Shown here piece by piece: positions 26,304-35,329 of a stretch of DNA of 52,531 nucleotides (the stretch's first letter is position 1; each line of letters opens with the position of its first letter). Where the stretch lies: positions 374,524 through 427,054 of the forward strand of contig NZ_JAMQAW010000007.1 of NCBI RefSeq assembly GCF_023701525.1, given 5' to 3'. Under the pieces are notes generated by a model, which saw nothing but the letters and a program-made list of their open reading frames with translations, searched no databases and was not told the origin of the DNA. Both the position numbers and the translations under genes were made by a program. This DNA is from Streptomyces albipurpureus (GTDB taxonomy: Bacteria > Actinomycetota > Actinomycetes > Streptomycetales > Streptomycetaceae).

Positions 26304-28280
26304 CTAGCCCTGTGTTCCGTCCGCTTTGGCCTTGGCATCGATAGCCGCCAGGGAGCGGCGCACCTGATTACGGTCCGTGGTGTACCAGAAGTCGGGCAGT
26401 GACGCCCGGAGGAAGCTCCCGTAACGGGCATTGGCCAGACGCGGGTCCAGCACTGCCACCACACCGCGATCGCCTGTGGCACGCACCAGGCGGCCGGCGC
26501 CCTGGGCCATCAGCAATGCGGCGTGGGTAGCGGCGACCGCCATAAAGCCATTGCCACCGGCTTCCTCCACGGCCTTCTGGCGGGCGCTCATCAGCGGATC
26601 ATCAGGCCGTGGGAAGGGAATCCGGTCCATGACCACAAGCTGACAGCTCGGGCCAGGGACGTCGACTCCCTGCCAGAGGGATAGCGTGCCAAAAAGACAG
26701 GTCTCGGGATCCGCCGCAAAGGCCTTGATCAACTCGCCCAGGGTTTCCTCACCCTGGAGCAGAATCGGATTGTCGAGTCTGCCACGCAGCTCCTCGGCAG
26801 CCGCCTGGGCCGCCCGCATGGACGAGAACAGCCCGAGCGTGCGTCCACCGGCCGCTTCCACGAGCTCGGCCAACTCATCCATCATGTCGCCGCGTGAACC
26901 CTCGCGACCTGGCGTCGCCAATTGACGTGCGACATAGAGAATGCCCTGCTTGGGATAGTCGAAGGGCGAACCGACGTCGAGGCCCTTCCACTGGGGAATG
27001 TCATCCCCTTCCGTCCCCTCGGGAGACAGGCCGAGGGAGGCGCCGACGCCGTTGAAGTCGCCACCGAGTTTGAGGGTCGCGGAGGTGAGAACCACCGACC
27101 GATCGGTGAACAGCTTTTCGCGGAGCAACCCCGACACGTTCATCGGTGCGACCCTCAAGGACGCACCGAAACGGTCATGACGTTCGTACCAGACAACGTC
27201 ATATTCAGATGCCTGTGTGACCCGCTCGGCGACGTCGTGCACATTCTCTACCGAGGCCAGCGCCTGCTTGCGTACGGCGTCCTCATCTTGGACCGACTTA
27301 TCCCGGGTGGACCCCAGGCCGGAGATGACCGTGCGCGCCGCATCGCGCAGCGCGACCAGGGCATAGCCGAGGTCCTCGGGGATCTCTTCCAACCGTCCGG
27401 GGAGGGCGAGCTCCATGACCCGCTCAAACGTCTCCGCCGCGGTCTGGAGGGAATCCGCCGCCTTCTCATTGACCAGTTTCGCCGCCCGTCGCACCGCGCG
27501 GTTGACCTGGCCGGGGGTGAGTTCGCCGGTCGCGGCGCCGGTGACCCGGGAGACCAGCTCATGGGCCTCATCGATCACGAGGACCTCATGCGGAGGGAGT
27601 ACGGGGGCGCCCTCAATGGCGTCGATCGCCAAGAGGGCGTGGTTGGTCACGACCACGTCGGCGAGCTTGGCCCGCTCTCTGGCCATCTCCGCAAAACACT
27701 CGGCTCCATAGGCACACTTGGTGGCGCCCAGGCACTCCCTGGATGTGACGGCCACCTGCGACCAGGCACGGTCGGAGACGCCCGGCGTCAGCGCGTCGCG
27801 ATCTCCGGTCTCCGTCTCGTCAGCCCAGTCCCGGAGACGGAGCAGGTCCTGACCGAGCTTGCTGCTCGGTGCAGCGGCCTCAAAGGGGTCAAAGAGTCCC
27901 TCCTCCTCGTCCTGTGGCACACCCTCGTGCAGACGGTGGAGGCAGAGGTAGTTGGACCGCCCCTTGAGCATGGCGAATTCTGGCCGACGGCGCAGCAGCG
28001 GGTGCAGTGCGTCCACGGTTCGCGGCAGGTCACGCTCGACGAGCTGACGCTGGAGGGCCAGCGTCGCCGTAGCGATGATGACCCGCTCCCCGTGAGCGAC
28101 CGAGGGGACCAGATAGCCCAGGGACTTGCCGGTGCCCGTGCCCGCTTGGACGAGCAGGTGGGAACCGTCATCGACGGCCTGGGCGACGGCCTCGGCCATG
28201 GCGACCTGGCCGGGCCGCTCCACACCGCCGACCGCAGTCACAGCAGCATGGAGTAGTTCAGGGAGGGATGGCTTCGTCAT
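26304..28280 (-). CDS. dinG: DinG/XPD-type ATP-dependent DNA helicase
   Basis: 658 residues. A superfamily 2 iron-sulfur helicase: Walker A AGTGTGKS (46-53), DEAH box (237-240), and four cysteines at 113, 183, 189 and 195 placed between the ATPase motifs, as in the XPD/DinG Fe4S4 domain. The later motifs are VVLTSATLK, CLFGTLSLWQGVDVPG and AQGAGRLVRATGDRG. DinG enzymes unwind 5'-3', resolving R-loops, forks and G-quadruplexes. Start ATG at 28280 fits the family start. It is convergent with lexA. I found no SOS box ahead of it, so LexA control is not shown here. Confidence 0.92.
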   Translation of the reverse strand: MTKPSLPELLHAAVTAVGGVERPGQVAMAEAVAQAVDDGSHLLVQAGTGTGKSLGYLVPSVAHGERVIIATATLALQRQLVERDLPRTVDALHPLLRRRPEFAMLKGRSNYLCLHRLHEGVPQDEEEGLFDPFEAAAPSSKLGQDLLRLRDWADETETGDRDALTPGVSDRAWSQVAVTSRECLGATKCAYGAECFAEMARERAKLADVVVTNHALLAIDAIEGAPVLPPHEVLVIDEAHELVSRVTGAATGELTPGQVNRAVRRAAKLVNEKAADSLQTAAETFERVMELALPGRLEEIPEDLGYALVALRDAARTVISGLGSTRDKSVQDEDAVRKQALASVENVHDVAERVTQASEYDVVWYERHDRFGASLRVAPMNVSGLLREKLFTDRSVVLTSATLKLGGDFNGVGASLGLSPEGTEGDDIPQWKGLDVGSPFDYPKQGILYVARQLATPGREGSRGDMMDELAELVEAAGGRTLGLFSSMRAAQAAAEELRGRLDNPILLQGEETLGELIKAFAADPETCLFGTLSLWQGVDVPGPSCQLVVMDRIPFPRPDDPLMSARQKAVEEAGGNGFMAVAATHAALLMAQGAGRLVRATGDRGVVAVLDPRLANARYGSFLRASLPDFWYTTDRNQVRRSLAAIDAKAKADGTQG

Positions 28281-28489
28281 AGGCCGACCACCCTAAGGCT
28301 CAGGACTGACATTGCGATCCGATCCCGCCAGGTCGGGCTGGCGCGGGTGGTCCGGCAAGCCCCCGCGACGGCTCTCCACCGGCCCGGGGAACCTGACGCG
28401 GTCGGGATCGGGTTCGGCCAGCGCGCACGGGATGTGTCGCCCACGGGAACCGATGCGGCTTGAGCGGTGTATGTAGGACAGCGAGTGAC

Positions 28490-29221
28490 TCACAGCTGGT
28501 TGCGATGCCGGCGATCGCGGATCAGCAGAGCAGCTCGTTTGTCGGGGAGGTCGACCTCCAGGGAGTAGCGGAAGCCGCCGCTGAGGAAGGCGGCCAGGGA
28601 AGGGGTGTTCCGTATGTCGGGCTCGGCGATGACACGTAGGCAGCGAGGGCGGTTGTCCAGGACAAGGTCGGCGACGGCTCTGATGAGGGTGGAGCCGAGA
28701 CCTCGCCCTCGGTCGGGTGCGCTACCGATCAGCAGGTGGATACCCGTGTCGTGGGCGCGTGCGGGATAGTGACGAGCGAGGGGGTCGAGATCGGCACGGT
28801 AGATCTCGAAGTAGCTCATGGGGACCCCGTCGAGCACACCGATGCAGGGAGCACTGCGCCCATCGCCCTCTAACTGGGCTCGCAGATGAGCGGTGGTAAC
28901 CGAGTCCGGCCCTGCCAGATTCCAATATGCGGACACGGCGGGGTCGTCCATCCAGCGACTGATGTACCTGAGATCACGCTCGGTAGCCACGGGTACCAGC
29001 TGGAGAACGCCCGCCGATGTGGTGATCGGGCCCCAACCAGCGGGGTCGTCCAAGGGGTGCGAGGAAGCGGAGCGCGGGGCGAAGGCAGGGGCTCGGGGGC
29101 CTTCGTTCCCACGGAAGTGCATCGCGAGCGCACGGCTGGGGCTGCCCTCGGAGGCCGACTCGTCCCTCGGGAGGAGGTGATTCGCGGTCGGAGAGAGGAG
29201 CCGCGTGGGAGGAACGGTCAT
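28490..29221 (-). CDS. Siderophore biosynthesis N-acyltransferase (GNAT, IucB/AlcB-like)
   Basis: 243 residues from the ATG at 29221. The GNAT domain covers about 65-235: WMDDPAVSAYWNLAGP, SYFEIYRADLDPLARHYPA, HDTGIHLLIGSAPDRGRGLGSTLI, and FRYSLEVDLPDKRAALLIRDR are hallmarks of the acyltransferases that acylate hydroxylated diamines in hydroxamate siderophore pathways. RGRGLGS is the acetyl-CoA pyrophosphate loop. The start is uncertain: no good ribosome-binding site precedes 29221, and a GTG at 29311 or an ATG at 29437 would lengthen it, the latter overlapping the upstream gene. It lies on the same strand as and downstream of the NIS synthetase, so the two probably form one unit. No diamine-forming or hydroxylating enzyme is encoded here. 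Confidence 0.82.
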   Translation of the reverse strand: MTVPPTRLLSPTANHLLPRDESASEGSPSRALAMHFRGNEGPRAPAFAPRSASSHPLDDPAGWGPITTSAGVLQLVPVATERDLRYISRWMDDPAVSAYWNLAGPDSVTTAHLRAQLEGDGRSAPCIGVLDGVPMSYFEIYRADLDPLARHYPARAHDTGIHLLIGSAPDRGRGLGSTLIRAVADLVLDNRPRCLRVIAEPDIRNTPSLAAFLSGGFRYSLEVDLPDKRAALLIRDRRHRNQL

Positions 29222-29405
29222 GGCGCGGGCTGAGGGGGCGGTGCCGACGCCAGGAACCGCGTTGCCCTCTGTGTCCAGGGCAGTCCTGGAAGTAGTCGCG
29301 GAGTGACGCACGGAGCAGCGATCACCGGTCGTGTCCGGGGATCGTCTCGGCGCTGGCGGACTGCGGCACAGAGCGGGACATCGAAATGAGGTAACACCGG
29401 GGACC

Positions 29406-31442
29406 TCAGAGGTGGAGGGGGTTGGCAACGGTGACATAGACGGACTGGGTGTCCACCGGCCCGACGAGTTCGTCCAGCCCATGGAACCGAGTCAGCAGAT
29501 TGGCCTTGGAGCGCAGCGTCGGCGCTTCCAGCAGGCGAGCGGGGAGCGGGGATCCGAGTTCTCGGGTTGACAGGAGGAACTGGCGGAAGGCGGCGATCAG
29601 TACGCGCTCATCGGCAAGACGCTGTGACCCGAACGCTCCGATCAGCCCGAGGACGTTGTTGATGCCGAGGTAGTAGGCGAACCGCTCGTCGACCACCTCA
29701 TCGGGGACAAAGGTGTCGCTGAGCTGGCCAATCATAGGAAGACGGCGCTCCAGCTCCGTGCGACGGGATTCCCGGAAGTAGTAGCCCTGGTTGTCGCGGT
29801 AGCGGCCACCGATGGGCCAGCCCTCGGCATCCAAGATCACCAGCGTGTTCTGTTGATGCGCCTCCAGGGCGATGCCCGCGGTGCCGTCGAACCAGAGAAC
29901 AGGGCGTACGACATGGTGGAGATAGCGCAGGAACCACTCGGCGGCGACAGCACCGGTGGGTCGACCGGTACGGGTCACCAGTCGAGCCATCACATCGGTG
30001 AGGCGAGAGCGCATCGCTGAGCTGCCGGGCCAGGGACGTGGTGCCACAAGACCTGCGATACAGACCACATCGTCCCGGAGCCCGAAGGGATTGTGGCGCA
30101 ACAGGACGTCGAGGCCGGGTACGGGCTCGCCTCGGGAGGAATCGGTACCGGCCGTATCCACCGCCAGCCATGCGGGGTCGCGCACGATGTCAAAGCCGGG
30201 GTGTGCTGCTTGCCACTGCCCGGCGAGGCCAGTGCGCAGCAGTCGATGGACCTCGACTCCTCGGTGGAGTTCTTTGCGTAGGTTCTCTCGGCGGGAGTTG
30301 GTGATGTCGACACCGAGTGACAGTTTGAGCATCGCCGGGGAACCCGGGCGGTGGACGGTCCGCACCGAGGAGGTCGGGTGCCACGGCTCGCCATGGGCTC
30401 CCAGGTCATGGAGCAGACCCGAATCGAGGAGAGAGGTGACAGCGGGGCGGTGCCGCAGCTCGCGCGCCTGCCATGGGTGCAGGGGAAGGGGAACCGTTTG
30501 GTCGGGAAAGCGAAGGTCGCCACAGAGCCGAGTCATCAGTTGCTCGGCGGGAAGGGCGCGGCCCTGTTCTGTCCAGGCGGACTCACTGGCCAGGATGGAT
30601 CTGTCGACGGCGAGCCAGTGCAGGGGGAAGGAGCCGTACCTCTCGGGTGAGTAGAGGGACGCTTCGGTCTCGGAGAACCCCTCACGGCTCTTGGGCGTGG
30701 GGTGCAGCGGATGTCCTAGGACCAAGGACTGCTCCGCGGTGAGAAAGAGGTCTGCTCCGGCTGCGGGCTCGGGGTGGGCACGGCGTTCGGTGATGAAGTC
30801 GGCCGTGCGACGGACGGAGTCGGCGACTCGGCCGACCAGTTCCGCGCTGACGCGATTCACTTCGCGAGCGAGGAGAGCCGCAAGCGTCACCGCGTCGACG
30901 GGCGGGGCGCCATCCGGAACGCTCTCCAGAGTGGGCGAGGCAAAGCGATGCCATCCGGCCGGGGACCAGTAGCGGACGGGGACGAGCAGTGTGGCGCCAC
31001 TGGCGGGCAGATGGACGCGAAGGGTTGGTCCATCGGGCTGACCAATGCTGTGCTCCCTCACCCAACAGCGCAGGAGGTTGTCCACGGCGGCTCCATCCGC
31101 GGCCATGCGGGGATCCGGGTGGTCAAGGGGATCGGCGGAACGCGCCGCTGCAGTGGGGCCTGTGGCCCGTTGCTTGGCCCCGGGGCTCTGTGGGGCGGAG
31201 GCGAGAGCCGTCGGTGGAGAGGGGACCGGAACCTGTGGAGAGGGGGCGGGGGCCTGTCGCGTCTTTGACGAGTTGGCGGGGGCCACCTGGGGAGAGCGCT
31301 GTTCTCCACGGCCGTCGGTGTGCTGGCGTGGAACCGTCGGTGTCCCGGCCTTGGGCTCGCCCTGCGTCGAAGGTTTCACCTGGGTGGGAAGGGCGGAGCT
31401 GGCAGAGGATGCGCAGGAGGTGTCTGAAGCGGAAGAGTTCAC
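29406..31442 (-). CDS. NIS siderophore synthetase (IucA/IucC family)
   Basis: 678 residues. The family joins citrate, succinate or related acids to amines or hydroxylamines with ATP. The diagnostic nucleotide-binding motif GHPLHPTPKSREGF is at 243-256, followed by QTVPLPLHPWQ, the KLSLGVDITNSRRENLR segment and the conserved EAHQQNTLV region. The first 105 residues are a Ser/Pro/Ala-rich low-complexity extension not needed by the family, whose members are normally near 600 residues. The start is a GTG at 31442 with AAGGA upstream; a later start inside the extension cannot be excluded. It precedes the GNAT gene. From memory S. coelicolor has a comparable uncharacterised siderophore locus here, with an aminotransferase that I do not find in this window. 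Confidence 0.9.
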   Translation of the reverse strand: MNSSASDTSCASSASSALPTQVKPSTQGEPKAGTPTVPRQHTDGRGEQRSPQVAPANSSKTRQAPAPSPQVPVPSPPTALASAPQSPGAKQRATGPTAAARSADPLDHPDPRMAADGAAVDNLLRCWVREHSIGQPDGPTLRVHLPASGATLLVPVRYWSPAGWHRFASPTLESVPDGAPPVDAVTLAALLAREVNRVSAELVGRVADSVRRTADFITERRAHPEPAAGADLFLTAEQSLVLGHPLHPTPKSREGFSETEASLYSPERYGSFPLHWLAVDRSILASESAWTEQGRALPAEQLMTRLCGDLRFPDQTVPLPLHPWQARELRHRPAVTSLLDSGLLHDLGAHGEPWHPTSSVRTVHRPGSPAMLKLSLGVDITNSRRENLRKELHRGVEVHRLLRTGLAGQWQAAHPGFDIVRDPAWLAVDTAGTDSSRGEPVPGLDVLLRHNPFGLRDDVVCIAGLVAPRPWPGSSAMRSRLTDVMARLVTRTGRPTGAVAAEWFLRYLHHVVRPVLWFDGTAGIALEAHQQNTLVILDAEGWPIGGRYRDNQGYYFRESRRTELERRLPMIGQLSDTFVPDEVVDERFAYYLGINNVLGLIGAFGSQRLADERVLIAAFRQFLLSTRELGSPLPARLLEAPTLRSKANLLTRFHGLDELVGPVDTQSVYVTVANPLHL

Positions 31443-32223
31443 GGGAGGCTTCCTTGAAGTCCGTTCGAGTCAGCAGGAGTGCCAGAATCTGCTGGGTCTC
31501 ATGTGCGTCAGGTGGGTGACGGCGCGCTATCGAGACGTCAGCGAAGCGGCCGGCAACGCCCATCGCGCTGTTTGTCGGCGAGGGGCACGGCGTGGAGATC
31601 GGTAGGTGACCAGAGGTCCGCTGGTGGTTGGGTCTCTTGGCGCTGGCTGGAGCAGCGGGCTGGCGGGGTGGGCCGTCAGCGCTCAAGGTGGCGGAGCAGC
31701 GGACGCTCACCGGGACCGTGGCCACGGCATATCGGGGAACCGGGGGCGCTGCGGCCGAGGGTGCTTGCCCGAAGCGACTCCGCTGTGCGCGGCGCTGGTG
31801 GGACAGCAGGTTCGGTCACGGCCACGTGTGTTGGTCCTCCGGCGGTCCTGATGTGGTCCTCCGCGTGCTCTGGGACGGTACGGTCCCCCTGCCGCCCGCC
31901 TCGCGTTGCCCCAAGTGGTGCTGTGCCTCCCCTGGGGACAAACGACGGGGGAGGTCCGGAAGCACGGGCCGCGGGGAAGATCCTTGGCCCCGCGGAACCG
32001 CGGGCGACCCCCGTGCCGTCCCCAGAGTCACCGGCATGGTGGGGTGGCCGGATACCGGAGAGGGCACAGCCTTGTAAGGTTCGCGGCGGTTCCGGACAGT
32101 CTCCGATCCACCGGTTCGCCAGTGGATCGCGGTTCGCCGGGGCAGTAGCGATTCCACGATGTGAGATACACAGTTTCCACGGTTCAGAAGCACAGAGCAC
32201 CGAAGTCCCAGGGGGATCACCAC
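31443..32223. other. Gene-free region beside siderophore genes
   Basis: About 780 bases without a credible gene; frames on both strands match nothing. It should contain the promoters of the synthetase (minus) and the lipoprotein protease (plus). GATCCAC (32105-32111) and GTGGATC (32122-32128) form an inverted repeat around a 10-base spacer, about 95 bases before the protease start. I looked for an iron-box (TTAGGTTAGGCTNACCTAA-like) site and saw none. Confidence 0.5.
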
Positions 32224-33399
32224 ATGCGACCCATTCGTCCGACGCTGGCTGCGGCCTCCTTTGCCGTCGTCCTCGCACTGACCGCGACCGCCTGCGGTTC
32301 CAGTGAGGACAATGCGGGCGACAAGCCGACCACCGCCACAAGTGAGTCCACGGACGGCAAGATCACCATCCCCGATGAGCTGAAGGACCGGCTCAAGGCT
32401 CGGGGGATCGACATCGACAAGTGGCGCAACGGCGAGTGGAAGAACTGGGACAAGGACAAGTGGCTCCGCGAGGCCCAGGACTACGTCAACCCGATCATCG
32501 AAGGCCTGTGGGACCCGGACAGGATGCGGGAGGCTGAGAAGCCCCCGGAGCAGCCGATCGACCAGGACATATCCGGGGACGAGGGAGTCACCGACCCCAC
32601 GCCGGACCCCGTGAACGCGCTGGCGGTGACAGCTCCGTACCGGACGAGCGCCCCCCAGGCCGGAAAGGTGTTCTTCGACGGCCCCGACGGCTCGATGGTC
32701 TGCTCCGCGACCGTGGTGAAGGATCCGGCCCACCCCGGTAAGTCCAACATGGTGTGGACCGCGGGCCACTGTGTTCACGCCGGCAAGAAGGGCGGCTGGT
32801 ACCGCAACATCGCCTTTGTCCCCTCCTACAACGACAGCGCCAAGTCGTCTGCCGCCTTGGAGAACACCCCCAAGGAAGAAGTCGCTCCGCATGGAGTGTG
32901 GTGGGGTGACTGGGCACAGACCTCCGACCAGTGGATCAACCAGGGGGCCAAGACCGGTGGCCAGGGCGCGCCCTTTGACTTCGCGGTGATCCACGTCACC
33001 CCGGAGAAGGGGGGAACGGGCAAGTCGTTGGAGGAGACGGTCGGCTCCGCGCTTCCGGTGGACTTCCAAGCCCCGGCCGTGCCGGAGATCGATTCCATGA
33101 CCGCGACCGGCTACCCCGCAGCACCGCCCTTCGACGGCGAGAAGATGTTCCAGTGCCCGGACAAGCCGGGTCGCCTTTCGGTCAAGACGAACGAGCCGAC
33201 GATGTACCGCATTGGCTGCACCATGACGGGCGGCTCGTCCGGTGGAGGTTGGGTGGCGAACGGCAAGGACGGCAAGCCGGTGCTGGTGTCCAACACATCA
33301 ATCGGCCCGGTGTCGGCCGGCTGGCTCGCGGGACCGCGGTTGGGCACCGAGGCCAAGGCCGTCTATGACGCGGTGAGCAAGAAGTTCGACGGGCGGTAG
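32224..33399 (+). CDS. Secreted trypsin-fold protease lipoprotein
   Basis: 391 residues. Residues 1-24 form a lipoprotein signal peptide ending at Cys24 (LALTATAC), then a charged linker with a Trp/Lys-rich stretch. The chymotrypsin-fold domain covers about 135-391: His182 (WTAGHC), Asp252 (FDFAVI) and Ser339 (TGGSSGGG) make the triad; Cys160-Cys183 and Cys311-Cys332 are likely disulfides. Its pattern is closer to glutamyl-endopeptidase/V8-like proteins than to trypsin. It should be anchored to the outer face of the membrane. Start ATG at 32224 follows AGGGGG nine bases away. It is monocistronic and ends in a strong terminator; substrate is unknown. Confidence 0.85.
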   Translation: MRPIRPTLAAASFAVVLALTATACGSSEDNAGDKPTTATSESTDGKITIPDELKDRLKARGIDIDKWRNGEWKNWDKDKWLREAQDYVNPIIEGLWDPDRMREAEKPPEQPIDQDISGDEGVTDPTPDPVNALAVTAPYRTSAPQAGKVFFDGPDGSMVCSATVVKDPAHPGKSNMVWTAGHCVHAGKKGGWYRNIAFVPSYNDSAKSSAALENTPKEEVAPHGVWWGDWAQTSDQWINQGAKTGGQGAPFDFAVIHVTPEKGGTGKSLEETVGSALPVDFQAPAVPEIDSMTATGYPAAPPFDGEKMFQCPDKPGRLSVKTNEPTMYRIGCTMTGGSSGGGWVANGKDGKPVLVSNTSIGPVSAGWLAGPRLGTEAKAVYDAVSKKFDGR

Positions 33400-33426
33400 C
33401 CCATCGCTGGACTCCTCCGCGGTCAA

Positions 33427-33470
33427 ACGGTGGAAGGCCTGCCCCTCGCGAGGGGCAGGCCTTCCACCGT
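33427..33470. terminator. Bidirectional terminator between protease and hflX
   Basis: A perfect 20-bp stem: ACGGTGGAAGGCCTGCCCCT (33427-33446), loop CGCG, and its exact complement (33451-33470). It is placed between two converging genes. Confidence 0.9.
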
Positions 33471-33502
33471 TGCTAGGAAATGCGTATGGATTCCAGGGGA
33501 TG

Positions 33503-35008
33503 TCAGTGCGGGACCGGCACATACGGTGCAAGCGCCGCAGCCAGTTCCTCGTGAACACGGGCCTTCAACAGCGTGCCTTCGGGGGTGTGCTCCTCGGTGA
33601 GCACCTCGCCATCGGCATGGACCCGTGAGACCAGCCCGCCCTGTGTGTAGGGCACCAGGGCTTCGATCTCGACCTGAGGTCGGGGCAGTTCGGCGTCGAT
33701 GAGGGTCAGCAGTTCATCGATGCCCTCACCCGTTCGCGCCGACACCGCGATCGCGTGGCGCTCTATGCGCAGCAGTCGCTGGAGGACCACCGGGTCGGCC
33801 GCGTCCGCCTTGTTGATCACGACGACCTCGCGCACATTCACCGCGCCCACATCGCGGATCACCTCGCGCACCGCGGCCAACTGCTCCTCCGGCGCTGGGT
33901 GCGATCCATCAACCACATGCAGGATGAGATCGGAGTTGCCGACCTCCTCCATGGTGGAGCGGAACGCCTCCACCAGATGGTGCGGAAGATGCCGTACAAA
34001 GCCGACGGTGTCGGCCAGGGTGTAGACCCGGCCGCCGGGCGTCTCGGCCCGCCGGACGGTGGGGTCGAGCGTGGCGAACAGTGAGTTCTCCACCAGGACT
34101 CCGGCACCGGTCAGACGGTTGAGCAGAGAGGACTTGCCGGCGTTGGTGTAGCCGGCGATCGCGACCGACGGCACCCTGTTGCGCCGCCGCTCCTGCCGTT
34201 TGATCTCCCGGCCGGTCTTCATCTCCGCGATTTCCCGGCGCATCTTCGCCATCTTCTCGCGAATCCGTCGCCGGTCCGTCTCGATCTTGGTCTCACCAGG
34301 GCCACGGGTCGCCATACCGCCACCGCCGCCGCCACCCATCTGCCGGGAGAGCGACTGACCCCAGCCACGCAGCCTCGGCAGCATGTACTGCATCTGTGCC
34401 AGGGCGACTTGTGCCTTGCCCTCACGGGACTTGGCATGCTGGGCGAAGATGTCCAGGATCAGGGCCGTACGGTCGACCACCTTCACCTTGACGACATCTT
34501 CCAGGTGGATCAATTGCCCGGGGCTGAGCTCTCCGTCGCAGACCACCGTGTCCGCACCGGTCTCCAGCACGATGTCTCTCAGCTCCTGGGCCTTGCCCGA
34601 GCCGATGTAGGTAGCGGAATCGGGCTTGTCGCGGCGCTGGAAGACACCGTCGAGAACCACCGCGCCCGCGGTCTCCGCCAGTGCGGCGAGCTCTGCGAGG
34701 GAGTTCTCCGCGTCCTGCATGGTCCCCGAGGTCCATACACCGACCAGCACCACTCGCTCCAGGCGCAGCTGCCGGTACTCGACCTCGGTGACGTCCTCAA
34801 GCTCTGTGGAGAGGCCCGCCACCCGCCGTAGTGCGGCTCGGTCGGAGCGTTCGAGCTGATCGCCGTCCCGCTCCCCGTCGATCTTGTGGCTCCAGGCGAC
34901 GTCCTCTTCCATCAGGGCATCGGCCCGAAGGCCCTCGGTGCGCGTCTCGGCGAAGCTCTGCTGGTCGAAGCTCTGCTCGTCCTGGGAAGGGGATGAAGAG
35001 GAGGTCAT
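33503..35008 (-). CDS. hflX: Ribosome-associated GTPase HflX
   Basis: 501 residues. HflX rescues stalled or heat-damaged ribosomes by splitting subunits. The N-terminal HflX domain spans about 85-275, with the glycine-rich loop QMGGGGGGGMATRGPGETKIE (about 223-243) and an Arg-rich coiled segment. The GTPase domain has G1 GYTNAGKS (286-293), then DTVGFVRHLPHHLVEAF and NKAD. A C-terminal RNA-binding-like tail follows. The first 40 residues are Ser/Gln-rich and variable. Start ATG at 35008 follows AAGGA. It is not linked to hfq, and miaA lies several genes upstream. It is monocistronic by spacing. Confidence 0.95.
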   Translation of the reverse strand: MTSSSSPSQDEQSFDQQSFAETRTEGLRADALMEEDVAWSHKIDGERDGDQLERSDRAALRRVAGLSTELEDVTEVEYRQLRLERVVLVGVWTSGTMQDAENSLAELAALAETAGAVVLDGVFQRRDKPDSATYIGSGKAQELRDIVLETGADTVVCDGELSPGQLIHLEDVVKVKVVDRTALILDIFAQHAKSREGKAQVALAQMQYMLPRLRGWGQSLSRQMGGGGGGGMATRGPGETKIETDRRRIREKMAKMRREIAEMKTGREIKRQERRRNRVPSVAIAGYTNAGKSSLLNRLTGAGVLVENSLFATLDPTVRRAETPGGRVYTLADTVGFVRHLPHHLVEAFRSTMEEVGNSDLILHVVDGSHPAPEEQLAAVREVIRDVGAVNVREVVVINKADAADPVVLQRLLRIERHAIAVSARTGEGIDELLTLIDAELPRPQVEIEALVPYTQGGLVSRVHADGEVLTEEHTPEGTLLKARVHEELAAALAPYVPVPH

Positions 35009-35321
35009 TGGGTCCTTACGTCGATGGGGTGGGCGGAGGTGCCTTCGTCCCAGCTGCCCTTGTACCGGGAAAGCAGGGCCGATAAACCGGGTACCTCACT
35101 ACCGTGACAACGTGTGACGGGCCTGGATGATTCCCGTGCCTGACCCAGGTGTGGGAACCGCTGCCGGCGCCGTCGACCTGTCGATGGTCGCACGGTCCGG
35201 CGGGGGCCGTCATCCGGTTTCCGCCGTCGCTCAGAGTGCCCGTGGACCTCTCTCAGCGGGAGCAGGCCCCCTTGCGGCCGCGGTCGGTCGACTCAGCGAG
35301 TTGCGGCCGCGGTCGGTCGAC
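35009..35321. other. Intergenic region before hflX
   Basis: About 313 bases. It contains the likely hflX promoter and a perfect 29-bp tandem duplication (35272-35329) that runs into the end of the next gene. No gene was seen. Confidence 0.5.
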
Positions 35322-35329
35322 TCAGCGAG
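35272..35329. repeat. Perfect 29-bp tandem duplication at a gene end
   Basis: The unit at 35272-35300 (starting TTGCGGCCGCGG, ending CTCAGCGAG) is repeated exactly at 35301-35329. The right copy contains the stop codon and last codons of the minus-strand M1 peptidase gene; the left copy lies just past it, so the protein is unchanged. Each copy carries GCGGCCGC and GTCGAC palindromes. Confidence 0.92.

Noticed and set aside
26922..28256. A 444-codon plus-strand frame
   Set aside because: It is antisense to the DinG helicase gene, whose motifs fix the true strand.
28281..28330. Iron-box or SOS-box upstream of dinG
   Set aside because: A TTAGG-N8-CCTA-like half palindrome occurs but the spacing is off by one and internal matches are poor; no TCGAAC site was found.
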